A stretch of DNA of 36,518 nucleotides, taken from positions 1 through 36,518 of the forward strand of contig JAEUTB010000172.1 of NCBI GenBank assembly GCA_016787995.1. Direction: 5' to 3'. Of the stretch, positions 22,501 through 31,130 are shown one piece after another. Both the position numbers and the translations under genes were made by a program. The DNA is from Flavobacteriales bacterium. GTDB taxonomy: Bacteria > Bacteroidota > Bacteroidia > Flavobacteriales_F > PHOS-HE28. Below the pieces are notes generated by a model. That model worked only from the letters and a program-made list of their open reading frames with translations, did no database searches and was not told where the DNA came from. Position 1 is the stretch's first letter, and every line of letters starts with the position of its first letter.

Positions 22501-23899
22501 GCGAGAGGATCGGCAGGTACACGATGAGGATGATCACCTGCCCGAACATGGCCGAATTCATCATGCGGCTGGCGGAGCTGCGCACGGTCTCATCCATGCG
22601 TTGTTGATCCAAGCGCGCGAGACCGCCAACACCTTTCGCATGGTGCAGTCGGTGCAGCACGGCTTCCACGATGATCACTGCACCATCTACGATCAGGCCG
22701 AAATCCAGGGCCCCCAAACTCATCAGGTTCCCGCTCACGCCGAAGAGGTTCATCATGATCACCGCGAACAGCATGGCCAATGGGATCACCGAAGCCACGA
22801 CCAGACCGGCGCGCAGGTTGGCCAGGAAGAAGACCAGGATCAACACCACGATCAGCGCACCTTCCATCAAGTTCGTTTCCACGGTGGCGATGGCGTTGTT
22901 CACCATCTTGGTGCGATCGAGGAAGGGTTCGATCGTCACACCTTCTGGCAAGGTTTTTTCGATCTGTGCGATGCGCTCCTTCACGTTCTTGATCACTTCG
23001 CTCGAGTTGGCACCCTTCAGCATCATCACGACGGCGCCGGCCGTTTCGCCTTCGTCGTTGTACACCATGGCCCCATAACGGGTAGCGGTACCGAGGCGCA
23101 CTTCGGCCACATCATGCAGCAGCACGGGCGTATGGTCGGGCAATACCTTCACCTGGATGGTTCGGATGGCCTCCATGTCCGCGATCAATCCTTCGGTGCG
23201 GATGAACAGCATCGATGGTCCTGTTTCGATATAGGCCCCGCCGGTATTGGCGTTGTTGCGTTCCACGGCGGTGAAAACATCCGCGATGGTGATGCCCATG
23301 GCGCCGAGCCGTTCTGGATCCACAGCGATCTCGTACTGCTTCAGCTTGCCGCCGAAGCTGCTCACATCGGCCACGCCTTCCGTGCCGATCAATTGCCGCC
23401 GCACGATCCAGTCCTGGATGGTGCGCAGTTCCGAAGCATCGTACTTGCCTTCGTAGCCGGGCTTGGGTTTCACGACATACTGGAAGATCTCGCCGAGGCC
23501 ACTGGAAACCGGCCCCAGTTCCGGCTTTCCGAGCGACTCCGGAATGGTGATCTGCGCCAGCCGTTCGGTGACCTGTTGACGCGCCCAGTACACATCGGTG
23601 GCATCGTCGAACACGATGGTGACGAGCGAAAGCCCGAAGCGACTGAAGCTGCGTTGCTCGATGATACCCGGCACGTTGCGCGTGGCCTGCTCGATGGGGA
23701 AGGTGATGAGGCGTTCGATGTCGCCAGCGCCCAGCGCTGGGCTCACGGTGATCACCTGTACCTGGTTGTTGGTGATGTCGGGTACGGCGTCGATCGGCAG
23801 CTGGGTGACGTTGTAGACGCCAACGCCGATGAGGCCGAGGACGAGAAGCCCGATGATGAGCTTCTGTTGTATGGAGAATGCGATGATCCTGTCCAGCAT
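19529..23899 (-). CDS. CusA/CzcA heavy-metal RND pump fused to a TolC-type outer-membrane channel
   Basis: A 1456-residue fusion. Residues 1 to about 1035 are a complete HME-type RND pump: opening MLDRIIAFSIQQKLI, the proton-relay segment DFGLIVDGAVIIVEAV, two large periplasmic loops and a final membrane segment ending FVLPALYMLVHRKR. A second hydrophobic stretch (VAVSAALVLLLSLAPDGARA, about 1045-1064) resembles an internal signal peptide, and about 1065-1456 is a TolC/CzcC-type domain with two long helical pairs. The start at 23899 follows the pump family's usual first residues. Metal specificity (Cu/Ag or Co/Zn/Cd) cannot be fixed by eye. Similar fusions are known in Bacteroidota. Confidence 0.92.
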   Translation of the reverse strand: MLDRIIAFSIQQKLIIGLLVLGLIGVGVYNVTQLPIDAVPDITNNQVQVITVSPALGAGDIERLITFPIEQATRNVPGIIEQRSFSRFGLSLVTIVFDDATDVYWARQQVTERLAQITIPESLGKPELGPVSSGLGEIFQYVVKPKPGYEGKYDASELRTIQDWIVRRQLIGTEGVADVSSFGGKLKQYEIAVDPERLGAMGITIADVFTAVERNNANTGGAYIETGPSMLFIRTEGLIADMEAIRTIQVKVLPDHTPVLLHDVAEVRLGTATRYGAMVYNDEGETAGAVVMMLKGANSSEVIKNVKERIAQIEKTLPEGVTIEPFLDRTKMVNNAIATVETNLMEGALIVVLILVFFLANLRAGLVVASVIPLAMLFAVIMMNLFGVSGNLMSLGALDFGLIVDGAVIIVEAVLHRLHHAKGVGGLARLDQQRMDETVRSSASRMMNSAMFGQVIILIVYLPILSLQGIEGKMFKPMAQTVAFAVLGAAILSLTYVPMMSAMVLSKKLNPPATWTDRMMERLGKFYRRWLDKAILKPARLVVASVVLLVVAGGIMAAMGGEFIPELEEGDFAIDTRLLTGSSLTNTVETCQKAAGLLKAGYPEVEKVVAKIGSGEIPTDPMPIEAADMMVILKPKKEWTSAKSFDELAEKMGNTLSALPGATFGFQYPVQMRFNELMTGARQDVVCKIYGEDLDSLAKYAHKLGELVNTVEGAKDLYVESVGGLPQIVVTHDRGALARYGLDVDAVNDVVRTAFAGSVAGQVFEGERRFDLVVRARDQSRTDLTDVQRLLVPTPMGKPVPLSLLADVRIEDGPNQVQREDAKRRITVGFNVRGRDVQSIVEELRTKVDAQLGLPVGYYTTYGGTFENLMDAKKRLSVVVPLALLLILLLLYFAFGSLKLSLLVFSAVPLSAIGGVFALVGRGMPFSISAGVGFIALFGVAVLNGIVLISEFEHLMKEGVNDIRDRIRTGTANRLGPVLMTASVASLGFLPMALSNGAGAEVQRPLATVVIGGLITATFLTLFVLPALYMLVHRKRSSDGGAQRVAVSAALVLLLSLAPDGARAQSTAHSLTMEQAVDSAMRNNLYLKSAALRGEVEEALVGSAWDLPRTNVDVEYGQINTNVNDDRLSISQSLAFPTVYSQRKRMLRHGAAGVRWEQAMRQREVRVQVRQTYHAVLILGEQLRLLQEADSIYIIAVTGEEQRFDLGSSNVLQRATARTQSMLMRSRVQQVQAELDQARTRLSQLMNSPGDWSLLPIPLKQSVPLLPDESAVVKHPVVRSANEQESAADARWRMERAYMLPGFNLGAASMTLYQSPSVPDGSVIYGRDQRFNMVRAGVGIPLFFGAQHARTKAARIDTERASNETLALTQEVRAQLLQAQQRYTAQLARVEAFEQGAQQEAEQLRRSTEEAYLNGQIDRLEWSLLTGQSIALSMEYLDALRELGRAAFELNAFNEQ

Positions 23900-23996
23900 G
23901 GGATGTTCCGGTGAATGATGGGAATGCACCGCAGACCGCGCGCGGCGCGTCAACGGTTCGACCGGAACAGGAAGGAATGCTTTGACCGGCCTGGAC

Positions 23997-24389
23997 CTAG
24001 GCCCGGGTTCGGGGTGGGCGCAGAAGCTCCGCTTGATGCCCGGCTAGCAAGTCATCATCCAGGGGGAGGGCTGTCGCAACGCGTGCGGTCAGCTCAGGGA
24101 AGCTCACAGGTCGCATCGGTTCCGAACCGAGCACCTTGGTCGCATGCTGATCAATGGTCGCACCATGGTGATGGTGCAAGGGGAGGTTCTCATGCCCGTC
24201 GTGGTCAGCTTCCTGGTGCGCGTCGTTCGCATAGTGCAGCGCCAGGAAAGCGGAGAGGTCAAGGTCTTCAGCCGTTGCTCGGTGCTCTAGAAAGTGCGCG
24301 AAGAGCATGGGCACCTTCATCAGGTCCGGACTTACCAGGAACCCTTGGACCCAGAGGATCGGTAGGAGGGACCACAGGCGGAAATTCAC
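23997..24389 (-). CDS. His-rich small protein heading the efflux operon
   Basis: A 130-residue protein of unknown function. A hydrophobic N-terminus (FRLWSLLPILWVQGFLV) is followed by an acidic middle and a His-rich stretch (about 52-83, including LHHHHG) that could bind metal ions. Small His-rich proteins often precede CusA-type genes in Bacteroidota. The start is set at GTG 24389, four bases after the -7 box of a good promoter. An ATG at 24437 would lie upstream of that promoter. Confidence 0.6.
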   Translation of the reverse strand: MNFRLWSLLPILWVQGFLVSPDLMKVPMLFAHFLEHRATAEDLDLSAFLALHYANDAHQEADHDGHENLPLHHHHGATIDQHATKVLGSEPMRPVSFPELTARVATALPLDDDLLAGHQAELLRPPRTRA

Positions 24390-24393
24390 GCTG

Positions 24394-24423
24394 CGAAGGT
24401 AGAAGGCGGAGCCATACGGCCAA
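24394..24423 (-). promoter_or_regulatory. promoter of the metal-efflux operon
   Basis: On the minus strand, TTG (24423-24421), 19 bases, then TACCTTCG (24401-24394): seven of eight matches to TAnnTTTG at the standard Bacteroidota spacing. The GTG start of the His-rich protein lies four bases further, so the mRNA would be leaderless or nearly so. Confidence 0.6.
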
Positions 24424-24498
24424 CTGAGCTTTGTCATTTCGCGTTCGTCGGATCCTTCAGTGGACACCGGTTACCCGATACACAAGGACGTTGTCGAC

Positions 24499-26163
24499 TT
24501 ATGGAGAAGATGAGAATTCCATGGAAAAGATGGAGCCATTGCTATCCGATGAACGCAATAGGATATCCCCTCCCATGGCGCGCATCATCTCCCGCGCGAT
24601 GGAGAGCCCGAGGCCTGTGCCGGAAGTGGAGTGTGGCGTGAACCGTTCGAAGAGATGCGACTGCTGTTCTGCTGGGATACCAGGGCCACTGTCAGCAACG
24701 GTGATCGTCTTTCGATCCCCGTCGACTCCGGCGCGCACAGTGACGGTGCTTCGTGCAGGGGCGTGACGTAGTGCATTGCTGAGCAGATTGATCAATGCCC
24801 ACGTGGCTTTTTCCCCGTCCGCTGCCACAAGCAACTCCCCATCTGGATAGCTCACCTCGAGGGAGATGTCTTCCTTTCTCGCGCTGCTGGAAACTGCTTC
24901 AACGGCCGCTTGGACCAGGTCCTTCAGAAGAACCTCCCTGACCTCGAGCCGCATCCGGCCTGATTCCACCTGGGCCATATCGAGCAACTCGCTGACGATG
25001 CGTACCAATCGCTTGTGGTCTTTCCGAAGGTCGTCGAGGATGCCCTGCATTTCCGGTTTCATCGGCTGCCGTTCCAGAAGCGAGAGTCCAAGATCCGTGC
25101 TCGCCAGGGGTGTCTTCAGTTCATGGCTGATGGTCGCGAGGAACATGGTCTTATTCTGGTCGCGTTCCTGGAAGAGGGTGATGTTGTGCATGAGATGCAC
25201 GATGCCGATCACCTCATTCCCATTATTGATCGGCGTATGGCTGGCCGCAAAGAACTGCTCCTTGCCATCCACGATGGCTTTGAAAGGCTTGTTCTGGTTG
25301 CCGGTGATCACCAGTCGCATCAAGTCATTGCGATGGACCAGGTCATGCACGGATGCTCCGATGAGTTCAGTTGCTTCCATGCCAATTAGTTCAACGCCCT
25401 TGCGATTGACGAAGAGGACACAGCCTGCATGGTCCACACCGAATGCTGCATCTTGCAGGCTGTTCAAGACGGCTTCGACACGCGCTTTCTCGTCCATGAT
25501 GCGCGCGAGATTGCTGCTTTCCCAGCGTTGCAGCTCGCTTGCCATGGCGTTGAACCGATCGGCCATATGCCCGAATTCATCGTTGCGAGCAAGCTCCACA
25601 CGTTCTCGGTAGTCTCCTCCGGCCACGCGATCGATCCCCTCGGTGAGCTTGCGGATGGGTTCCGCGATGTGCTCGGGTATGCTGAAGAGCATGGATAGGG
25701 CGATCAACGCGCAGAACGTACCGGTGAGGCCGATCCAAACGAGTGCGTTCTCGCCCTTGCTTTCCGCCGCTGCCACTCTGTGCACGATGGCCTCCTTGTT
25801 CAGGTCCACGATGCGGGCGATCCGCTGGCGCAATAGGGCGGTGGAAAGGGAGTCCCCGTCGGTCCTTGTCCACGCGTCAACGGCAATCGCGAGCTCGGCG
25901 GTGGCCTGGTCCTCGCCCATCTCGGTGATGTTGGCCTGCTGCTTCGCGAGCAGTGCATGCAGACTGGCAGCCGCCGCAGGACCCTGCCCATCGATGGCGG
26001 CGACCATGCCCTGCATGTACTCGATGCTCGTGTAATTGGCCTGCAGCAGCCCCCGGCCTTCGCCACGCAACGACCAGATGGTAGCGAAACTGACCGCAGC
26101 CAGGACGAAGACGAGCAGTGCCAACGCACCGAGCGCCAAGGTCAATCGCACTTTGGTCTTCAT
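24499..26163 (-). CDS. membrane histidine kinase of the kdp cluster (HAMP-PAS-HisKA-HATPase)
   Basis: A 554-residue sensor kinase. Membrane segments at about 9-30 and 141-162 enclose a periplasmic helical domain. These are followed by HAMP (about 160-215), PAS (about 228-330), HisKA with HELKTPL (His347) and HATPase with NLLSNALRHA, DSGPGIP and GTGLGLSIA. ATGA overlap joins it to the KdpD half encoded just upstream, so the two probably work as a split KdpD. The PAS and HAMP arrangement differs from the four-segment membrane domain of classical KdpD. The likely partner is the sigma-54-type regulator at 33230-34552. It is the last gene of the cluster. Confidence 0.9.
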   Translation of the reverse strand: MKTKVRLTLALGALALLVFVLAAVSFATIWSLRGEGRGLLQANYTSIEYMQGMVAAIDGQGPAAAASLHALLAKQQANITEMGEDQATAELAIAVDAWTRTDGDSLSTALLRQRIARIVDLNKEAIVHRVAAAESKGENALVWIGLTGTFCALIALSMLFSIPEHIAEPIRKLTEGIDRVAGGDYRERVELARNDEFGHMADRFNAMASELQRWESSNLARIMDEKARVEAVLNSLQDAAFGVDHAGCVLFVNRKGVELIGMEATELIGASVHDLVHRNDLMRLVITGNQNKPFKAIVDGKEQFFAASHTPINNGNEVIGIVHLMHNITLFQERDQNKTMFLATISHELKTPLASTDLGLSLLERQPMKPEMQGILDDLRKDHKRLVRIVSELLDMAQVESGRMRLEVREVLLKDLVQAAVEAVSSSARKEDISLEVSYPDGELLVAADGEKATWALINLLSNALRHAPARSTVTVRAGVDGDRKTITVADSGPGIPAEQQSHLFERFTPHSTSGTGLGLSIAREMMRAMGGDILLRSSDSNGSIFSMEFSSSP

Positions 26164-27332
26164 GACAGGATCACCAGGTCGACGTCATTCGCGCTCAAGG
26201 CGGTGAGCAGGCGGTTGAAGGTATTGGTGCGCAGGATCACCTGCCAAATGCTGATGTGCGGCTTGCCGATGCACAAGGTGGTCACCTGCTTGTCCTTCAC
26301 CACTTGAAGTATCGCTTCGGTGATGTCCGCACGTTCCAGGTTGAGGATCCTCGCCGGAAGGAAGCCGATGCCGTGTTTTTGCGCGGCGGCCTGGGCCTGG
26401 ATCACATCGCCACCGAGCTCGGTGGCCAGCTTGAAGTTGTTGATCAGGTGGCGCTGTTTGTCCAGCGGGATCCGGTCCACGGTCTCGTTCGGCGTCTGCA
26501 CATAAAGCACGCTCCAATCGCTATGGTAGTAGTTGGCGAGCCGTGCGGTCTTGCGGATGATCTTGGCCGCCACCTGGTGGTTGCTGCTGATGAGCGCGAG
26601 GAAGTGCTCGTGCCGCAACTGCTTCGGCTTCTCCACTTCCTGCTCCACCTTCCGCTCCACCTGCCCGGCCACTTCCTTCAGCGCCAGCTCCCGCAGCTGT
26701 AGGATCTTGTCCGGCTGGAAGAAGTTGCGCAAGGCCGTCTCCACTTTGGTGCTGTCGTAGATCTTGCCTTCGCGCAGGCGCGCGATCAGCTCGTCGGCGG
26801 TGAGGTCGATGTTCACCACCTCGTCGGCGCGCTGCAGGAAGCTGTCCGGTATGCGCTCGGTGATGGCCACGCCCGCGATGCGTTCCACTTCGGCGTTGAT
26901 GCTCTCGATGTGCTGGATGTTCACCGCCGTGATCACGTCGATGCCGTTGTCCAGCAGGTCGAGCACGTCCAGGTAGCGTTTGGCGTGTTTGCTGCCGGGT
27001 ACGTTGGTGTGCGCGAGCTCGTCCACGATCACCTTGGCCGGGTGCAATAGCAACGTGGCGTTCAGGTCGAATTCCTCCAGCCGCTTGCCCTTGTAGTACA
27101 CCTCGCGTCGCGGGATCACGGGCAAGCCTGCGAGCAGGGCATGTGTCTCCGCCCGGTTGTGCGTTTCCACGAAGCCTACCTGGATGTTCACGCCCTTGGC
27201 CAGCAGCTCGTGCGCCTCCTCCAGCATGCGATAAGTCTTGCCCACACCGGCGCTCATGCCGATATAGACCTTCAGCCGGCCACGTTGGGAGACCGGCCGA
27301 AGCAGGGGATTGGTGCCGTCCGAGGCGATCAC
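26160..27332 (-). CDS. kdpD: KdpD N-terminal sensor protein, without kinase domain
   Basis: A 390-residue protein equal to the cytoplasmic N-terminal half of KdpD. The KdpD domain has a Walker A loop GMSAGVGKT (25-33), VETHNRAET and VDELAHTNVPGSKHAKR; a universal-stress-type domain follows (about 250-385). No membrane segments, HisKA or HATPase are present; these are encoded separately at 24499-26163. In KdpD this half senses intracellular potassium and nucleotides. The start is GTG, overlapping the porin stop (GTGA). Confidence 0.92.
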   Translation of the reverse strand: MIASDGTNPLLRPVSQRGRLKVYIGMSAGVGKTYRMLEEAHELLAKGVNIQVGFVETHNRAETHALLAGLPVIPRREVYYKGKRLEEFDLNATLLLHPAKVIVDELAHTNVPGSKHAKRYLDVLDLLDNGIDVITAVNIQHIESINAEVERIAGVAITERIPDSFLQRADEVVNIDLTADELIARLREGKIYDSTKVETALRNFFQPDKILQLRELALKEVAGQVERKVEQEVEKPKQLRHEHFLALISSNHQVAAKIIRKTARLANYYHSDWSVLYVQTPNETVDRIPLDKQRHLINNFKLATELGGDVIQAQAAAQKHGIGFLPARILNLERADITEAILQVVKDKQVTTLCIGKPHISIWQVILRTNTFNRLLTALSANDVDLVILS

Positions 27333-28423
27333 GGTAGTGCGATGGCGAGACTGGTCGTGAAGAAGGTATTGGAGGTCGTGGCCTTTCCGTCAGCGTCCGC
27401 GAAGACCTTGTCCTCGCTTTGCAGCATCCGCGCTTCCACACGCCACAGTACGTTCGTTGATACCCAACGGTCGAAGTTGAGCGAGTAGCCCATGGTGTTG
27501 AAACCATTGGGCGTTCCCGTGGCGATGATCACGCCGTCCTTGTCCTGGTACAATTCCCAACGGGCAGCCACATAGGTCTTGTCGTTGATCTTGAACCGCG
27601 GGATCACGATCGGCGTGATGAAGGTGTTGGTACCTGCCTGTCCGGTAGGCAGGCTGTCACCGCTGGCTGCTTCTTCCATGCCGATGTCGCAACCCAGGAT
27701 CAATCCCAGACGCTTCGTCACTTGGAACTGTGCGTACAGGTTGTTGAAGATGCGCATCTGGCTCACACTGTCCGGCTTGTCATTGCCGATGAAGGTGCTC
27801 CAGTTAATCGTCGTGGTGCTGTTCGGTTTGTAGGTGAGCTGTGTGCCGAAGGCGGGCGTGTTGTTGCCATCCACCCGGGTGATGCGCTGCCAGCCGTTGA
27901 GCAACAGGCCGCTTGCGTACCACTTCTCGTTCTTGCTGGTGTAGCTCACGCGCGCACCGGCTTCGTAGTATGGTGTATTGTCAGCGAGCAGGCTACGGGT
28001 CAGGTTCCAGCAGTCTTTGCCAATGGCGCTCTCGAAGCCGATGTGGCTGGGCATGATGCCCGCGTCGAGCCACAGGTTCCGGGTCTTGCTCAGCTTCACG
28101 CCAGCATTCGCCTCGAACACGCTGCGCAGCAGTTCGGGCTCGGCGGCCAGATTGTACTGCGGATAGGTCCCTGCCATCAGCGCGATGTTGCCGCGCACGT
28201 TGTTCTTCGCGTAGTTGAGCTTCACCATGCCGAGGTTCAGGTTCACCTCGTTGTGGCGGTTATAGCTGTAGACGAAGCCCGGGCGCAGGTGGTTCTCCGG
28301 TTCCGCCAGGTCGAAGCTGTAGTACATCTCGGCATACGCGCTCAGGGTGATCGCGCTGTCGAGCTGTTGTGCGGAAGTGGAAAGGACGATGCCCAGGAGA
28401 GGCAGGAAAAGCAGGCGTTTCAT
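27329..28423 (-). CDS. outer-membrane porin of the kdp operon
   Basis: A 364-residue beta-barrel protein with signal peptide MKRLLFLPLLGIVLSTSAQ. The sequence AYAEMYYSFDLAEPENHLRPGFVYSYNRHNEVNLNLGMVKLNY is typical of the Bacteroidota outer-membrane beta-barrel porin family found in kdp operons. It probably allows K+ across the outer membrane, which is inference from location. An in-frame palindromic insert (27633-27653, protein LPTGQAG) lies in one loop. It overlaps kdpC by ATGA. Confidence 0.82.
   Translation of the reverse strand: MKRLLFLPLLGIVLSTSAQQLDSAITLSAYAEMYYSFDLAEPENHLRPGFVYSYNRHNEVNLNLGMVKLNYAKNNVRGNIALMAGTYPQYNLAAEPELLRSVFEANAGVKLSKTRNLWLDAGIMPSHIGFESAIGKDCWNLTRSLLADNTPYYEAGARVSYTSKNEKWYASGLLLNGWQRITRVDGNNTPAFGTQLTYKPNSTTTINWSTFIGNDKPDSVSQMRIFNNLYAQFQVTKRLGLILGCDIGMEEAASGDSLPTGQAGTNTFITPIVIPRFKINDKTYVAARWELYQDKDGVIIATGTPNGFNTMGYSLNFDRWVSTNVLWRVEARMLQSEDKVFADADGKATTSNTFFTTSLAIALP
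27633..27653. repeat. palindromic element inserted in the porin gene
   Basis: CCTGCCT-GTCCGGT-AGGCAGG: 7-bp perfect arms; with two G-T pairs the whole 21 bases can fold. It is in frame and encodes LPTGQAG in a predicted loop. It resembles the CCTGCCGGTAGGCAGG-type dispersed palindromes that occur within genes in some Bacteroidota. Confidence 0.6.
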
Positions 28424-28989
28424 TTCGTTGCGGCGTCGAGCGCCAGGTTCAGTTCAAGTACGTTGATGGTGGCCGTACCGAACAGGCCCAGCAAAGGTCC
28501 GTCGGTATGCGCATCGATCAGTTGTTGCACGGCCGCTTCGCTCAGGCCGCGCGCGGTAGCGATCCGCTTCACCTGCACCCGTGCGGCTTGTGCGCTCAGG
28601 TGCGGGTCCAGGCCGCTGCCGCTGGCCGTGACCAGTTCGCTGGGGATCTCGTTCTTCGCCACGCCCGGGTTGTGTACCAGGAAGGTGTCGATCCGGGCCT
28701 GCACGGTAGCCAGGTGGTCCGGGTTGCTGGGGCCCTTGTTGCTGCCGCTGCTGCCTTGTGCGTTGTAGTCGATGGCGCTGGGGCGGCTTTGGAAGTAACC
28801 GTCGCTGGTGAAGAGCTGGCCCACGAGCGCGGCGCCGACGGGCTTGCCATCACGGCTCACCAGTTCGGCCTCACCGCCTTGTGGCCCAGTGATACCGGCG
28901 AAGCCCCAGACGATCAAGGTGTAGAAGCCGCAGCAGAGGACCAGCATCACGGCGGTCATGCGCAGGGCAGGGATCAGGTTCGTTCTCAT
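28420..28989 (-). CDS. kdpC: K+-transporting ATPase subunit C
   Basis: A 189-residue protein of normal KdpC length with one N-terminal membrane segment and the family stretches GQLFTSDGYFQSRPSAIDYNAQGSSGSN, SELVTASGSGLDPHLS and LLGLFGTATINVLELNLAL. KdpC stabilises the KdpFAB complex. It starts three bases after the kdpB stop and overlaps the porin start by four bases (ATGA). Confidence 0.96.
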   Translation of the reverse strand: MRTNLIPALRMTAVMLVLCCGFYTLIVWGFAGITGPQGGEAELVSRDGKPVGAALVGQLFTSDGYFQSRPSAIDYNAQGSSGSNKGPSNPDHLATVQARIDTFLVHNPGVAKNEIPSELVTASGSGLDPHLSAQAARVQVKRIATARGLSEAAVQQLIDAHTDGPLLGLFGTATINVLELNLALDAATK

Positions 28990-28992
28990 GGC

Positions 28993-31026
28993 TTAGAAGA
29001 AGGGGGTGATGACCAGGTCGATGAGCTTGATGCCGATGAAGGGCACGATGACGCCACCGATGCCGTACAGCAGCAGGTTGCGGCGCAGGATGGCGCTGGC
29101 ACCGATGGGCCGGTACTTCACACCGCGCAAGGCCAACGGGATCAGCATCGGGATGATGATCGCATTGAAGATCACCGCGCTGAGGATGGCGCTCTCGGCG
29201 CTGTGCAGCTTCATGATGTTGAGCGCGCCTAGGGCGGGCATGCTCACCATGAAGAGCGCGGGCACGATGGCGAAGTACTTGGCCACGTCATTGGCGATGC
29301 TGAAGGTGGTGAGCGTGCCGCGCGTCATCAGCAGCTGCTTGCCGATCTCCACCACCTCGATGAGCTTGGTGGGGTCGTTGTCGAGGTCCACCATGTTACC
29401 GGCCTCCTTGGCGGCCTGGGTGCCGCTGTTCATGGCCACGCCCACATCGGCCTGGGCGAGCGCGGGCGCGTCGTTGGTGCCGTCGCCCATCATGGCCACG
29501 AGCTTGCCGCCCTGTTGTTCCTTCTTGATGTAGGCCATCTTGTCCTCCGGCGTGGCCTCGGCGATGAAGTCGTCCACACCGGCCTTGGTGGCGATGTATT
29601 TCGCCGTAAGCGGGTTGTCACCGGTGACCATCACTGTCTTCACGCCCATCTTCCGCAGGCGCTCGAAACGCTCCTGGATGCCGGGCTTGATGATGTCCTG
29701 CAATTCGATGCAACCGATCACGCGCTCGTTCTCGGCCACCACCAGCGGGGTGCCACCGTTCTGCGCGATACGCTTCACTTCGGTTTCCACATCGGTCGGG
29801 AAAATGTTCCCAGCGCTTTCGGTGAGCTTGCGAATAGCGTCCTGGGCCCCTTTGCGGATGCGCAGGCCCGTGCCGAAGTCCACACCGCTGGTGCGCGTCT
29901 GCGCGGTGAACTTGATCAGCTCGGCGCCTTCCATGGAGATAGTGCGGGTGACATCGGTGCCCGCCAGTTCCACGATGCTCTTGCCCTCGGGCGTGTCGTC
30001 GGCCATGGAACTGAGCGCACAGGCCTTGATGAAGTGCGCGCGATCAACACCGTTCGCTACGTGGAAGCCGGTGGCCTTGCGGTTGCCGATGGTGATGGTG
30101 CCGGTCTTGTCCAGCAGCAGCACATCCACATCACCGGCGGTCTCCACCGCGCGGCCGCTCTTGGTGATCACGTTCGCCTGAAGCGCGCGGTCCATGCCCG
30201 CGATGCCGATGGCGCTGAGCAGCCCGCCGATGGTGGTGGGGATCAGGCACACGAAGAGGCTGATGAAGCTGGCAATGGTGATGGTGGTGTTCGCGTAGTC
30301 GGCGAAGGGCTTCAGCGTTACGCACACGATCAGGAACACCAGCGTGAAGCCCGCGAGGAGGATGGTAAGGGCGATCTCGTTCGGCGTCTTCTGCCGGCTC
30401 GCGCCTTCCACCAAGGAGATCATGCGGTCCAGGAAGCTGGTGCCCGGCTCGCCGGTGACCTCCACGGTGATGCGGTCGCTGAGCACGCGGGTGCCGCCGG
30501 TCACGCTGCTGCGGTCGCCGCCGGCCTCGCGGATCACCGGAGCGCTTTCGCCTGTGATCGCGCTCTCGTCGATGGTGGCCAGGCCCTGCACGATCTCGCC
30601 GTCCGTGGGGATGGTGTCACCAGCTTCGCAGAAGAACACATCGCCCTTGCGCAGGTCGCTGCTGCGGATGGTCTTCAGACTGCCGTCGGCCTGCTTCAGT
30701 TTCGCGGGGGTGTCCTCGCGCAGTTTCCGCAGCGAAGCGGCCTGGGCTTTGCCGCGCGCCTCGGCGATGGCCTCGGCGAAGTTGGCGAAGAGCAGGGTGA
30801 CGAAGAGGATCAGCAGCACCGTGAGGTTGTACCCGAAGGAACCCTGCGAGCCGTCGCCGCTGAACGCGGTGTACAGCGTGACCAGCAGCATGATGAAGGT
30901 GCCGATCTCCACGGTGAACATCACCGGGTTGCGCAGCATGGTGCGGGGCGAGAGCTTCACGAAGCTCTGCACGAGCGCCTCGCGGACCTGCTCGGCGGGA
31001 AAGAGGGAAGTGGTCTTGTTGGTCAT
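28993..31026 (-). CDS. kdpB: K+-transporting P-type ATPase subunit B
   Basis: A 677-residue P-type ATPase. Key motifs: TGES ([11 protein letters not shown]), the phosphorylation site DKTGTI in [13 protein letters not shown], the nucleotide-binding KGAQDAI, and [16 protein letters not shown]. It hydrolyses ATP to drive K+ through KdpA. The start [13 protein letters not shown] is used; the frame runs further upstream through a repeat-rich spacer (31027-31130) but that peptide ([12 protein letters not shown]) is not conserved-looking. Confidence 0.97.
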   Translation of the reverse strand: MTNKTTSLFPAEQVREALVQSFVKLSPRTMLRNPVMFTVEIGTFIMLLVTLYTAFSGDGSQGSFGYNLTVLLILFVTLLFANFAEAIAEARGKAQAASLRKLREDTPAKLKQADGSLKTIRSSDLRKGDVFFCEAGDTIPTDGEIVQGLATIDESAITGESAPVIREAGGDRSSVTGGTRVLSDRITVEVTGEPGTSFLDRMISLVEGASRQKTPNEIALTILLAGFTLVFLIVCVTLKPFADYANTTITIASFISLFVCLIPTTIGGLLSAIGIAGMDRALQANVITKSGRAVETAGDVDVLLLDKTGTITIGNRKATGFHVANGVDRAHFIKACALSSMADDTPEGKSIVELAGTDVTRTISMEGAELIKFTAQTRTSGVDFGTGLRIRKGAQDAIRKLTESAGNIFPTDVETEVKRIAQNGGTPLVVAENERVIGCIELQDIIKPGIQERFERLRKMGVKTVMVTGDNPLTAKYIATKAGVDDFIAEATPEDKMAYIKKEQQGGKLVAMMGDGTNDAPALAQADVGVAMNSGTQAAKEAGNMVDLDNDPTKLIEVVEIGKQLLMTRGTLTTFSIANDVAKYFAIVPALFMVSMPALGALNIMKLHSAESAILSAVIFNAIIIPMLIPLALRGVKYRPIGASAILRRNLLLYGIGGVIVPFIGIKLIDLVITPFF

Positions 31027-31056
31027 TGCGATCAGAGGTTCCGGGAGTGCGAGAGT

Positions 31057-31115
31057 GCAAGAGTGAGAGGGTGTGAAGGACCAGTGGATGCACTCGCTCA
31101 CCCTCTCACTCTTGC
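31057..31115. repeat. 17-bp perfect inverted repeat in the kdpA-kdpB spacer
   Basis: GCAAGAGTGAGAGGGTG at 31057-31073 and its exact complement at 31099-31115, with a 25-base loop; weaker pairing extends outwards. The 104-base spacer is otherwise empty and the rest of the operon has almost none. It may be a mobile palindrome or an mRNA hairpin adjusting kdpB expression. Confidence 0.75.
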
Positions 31116-31130
31116 GCTCTTTCACTGCGT

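Noticed and set aside
22496-23914. 472-codon open frame on the plus strand opposite the RND pump
   Set aside because: His- and Asp-rich composition arises from reading the complement of Val-, Ile- and Met-rich membrane codons; the pump on the other strand is certain.
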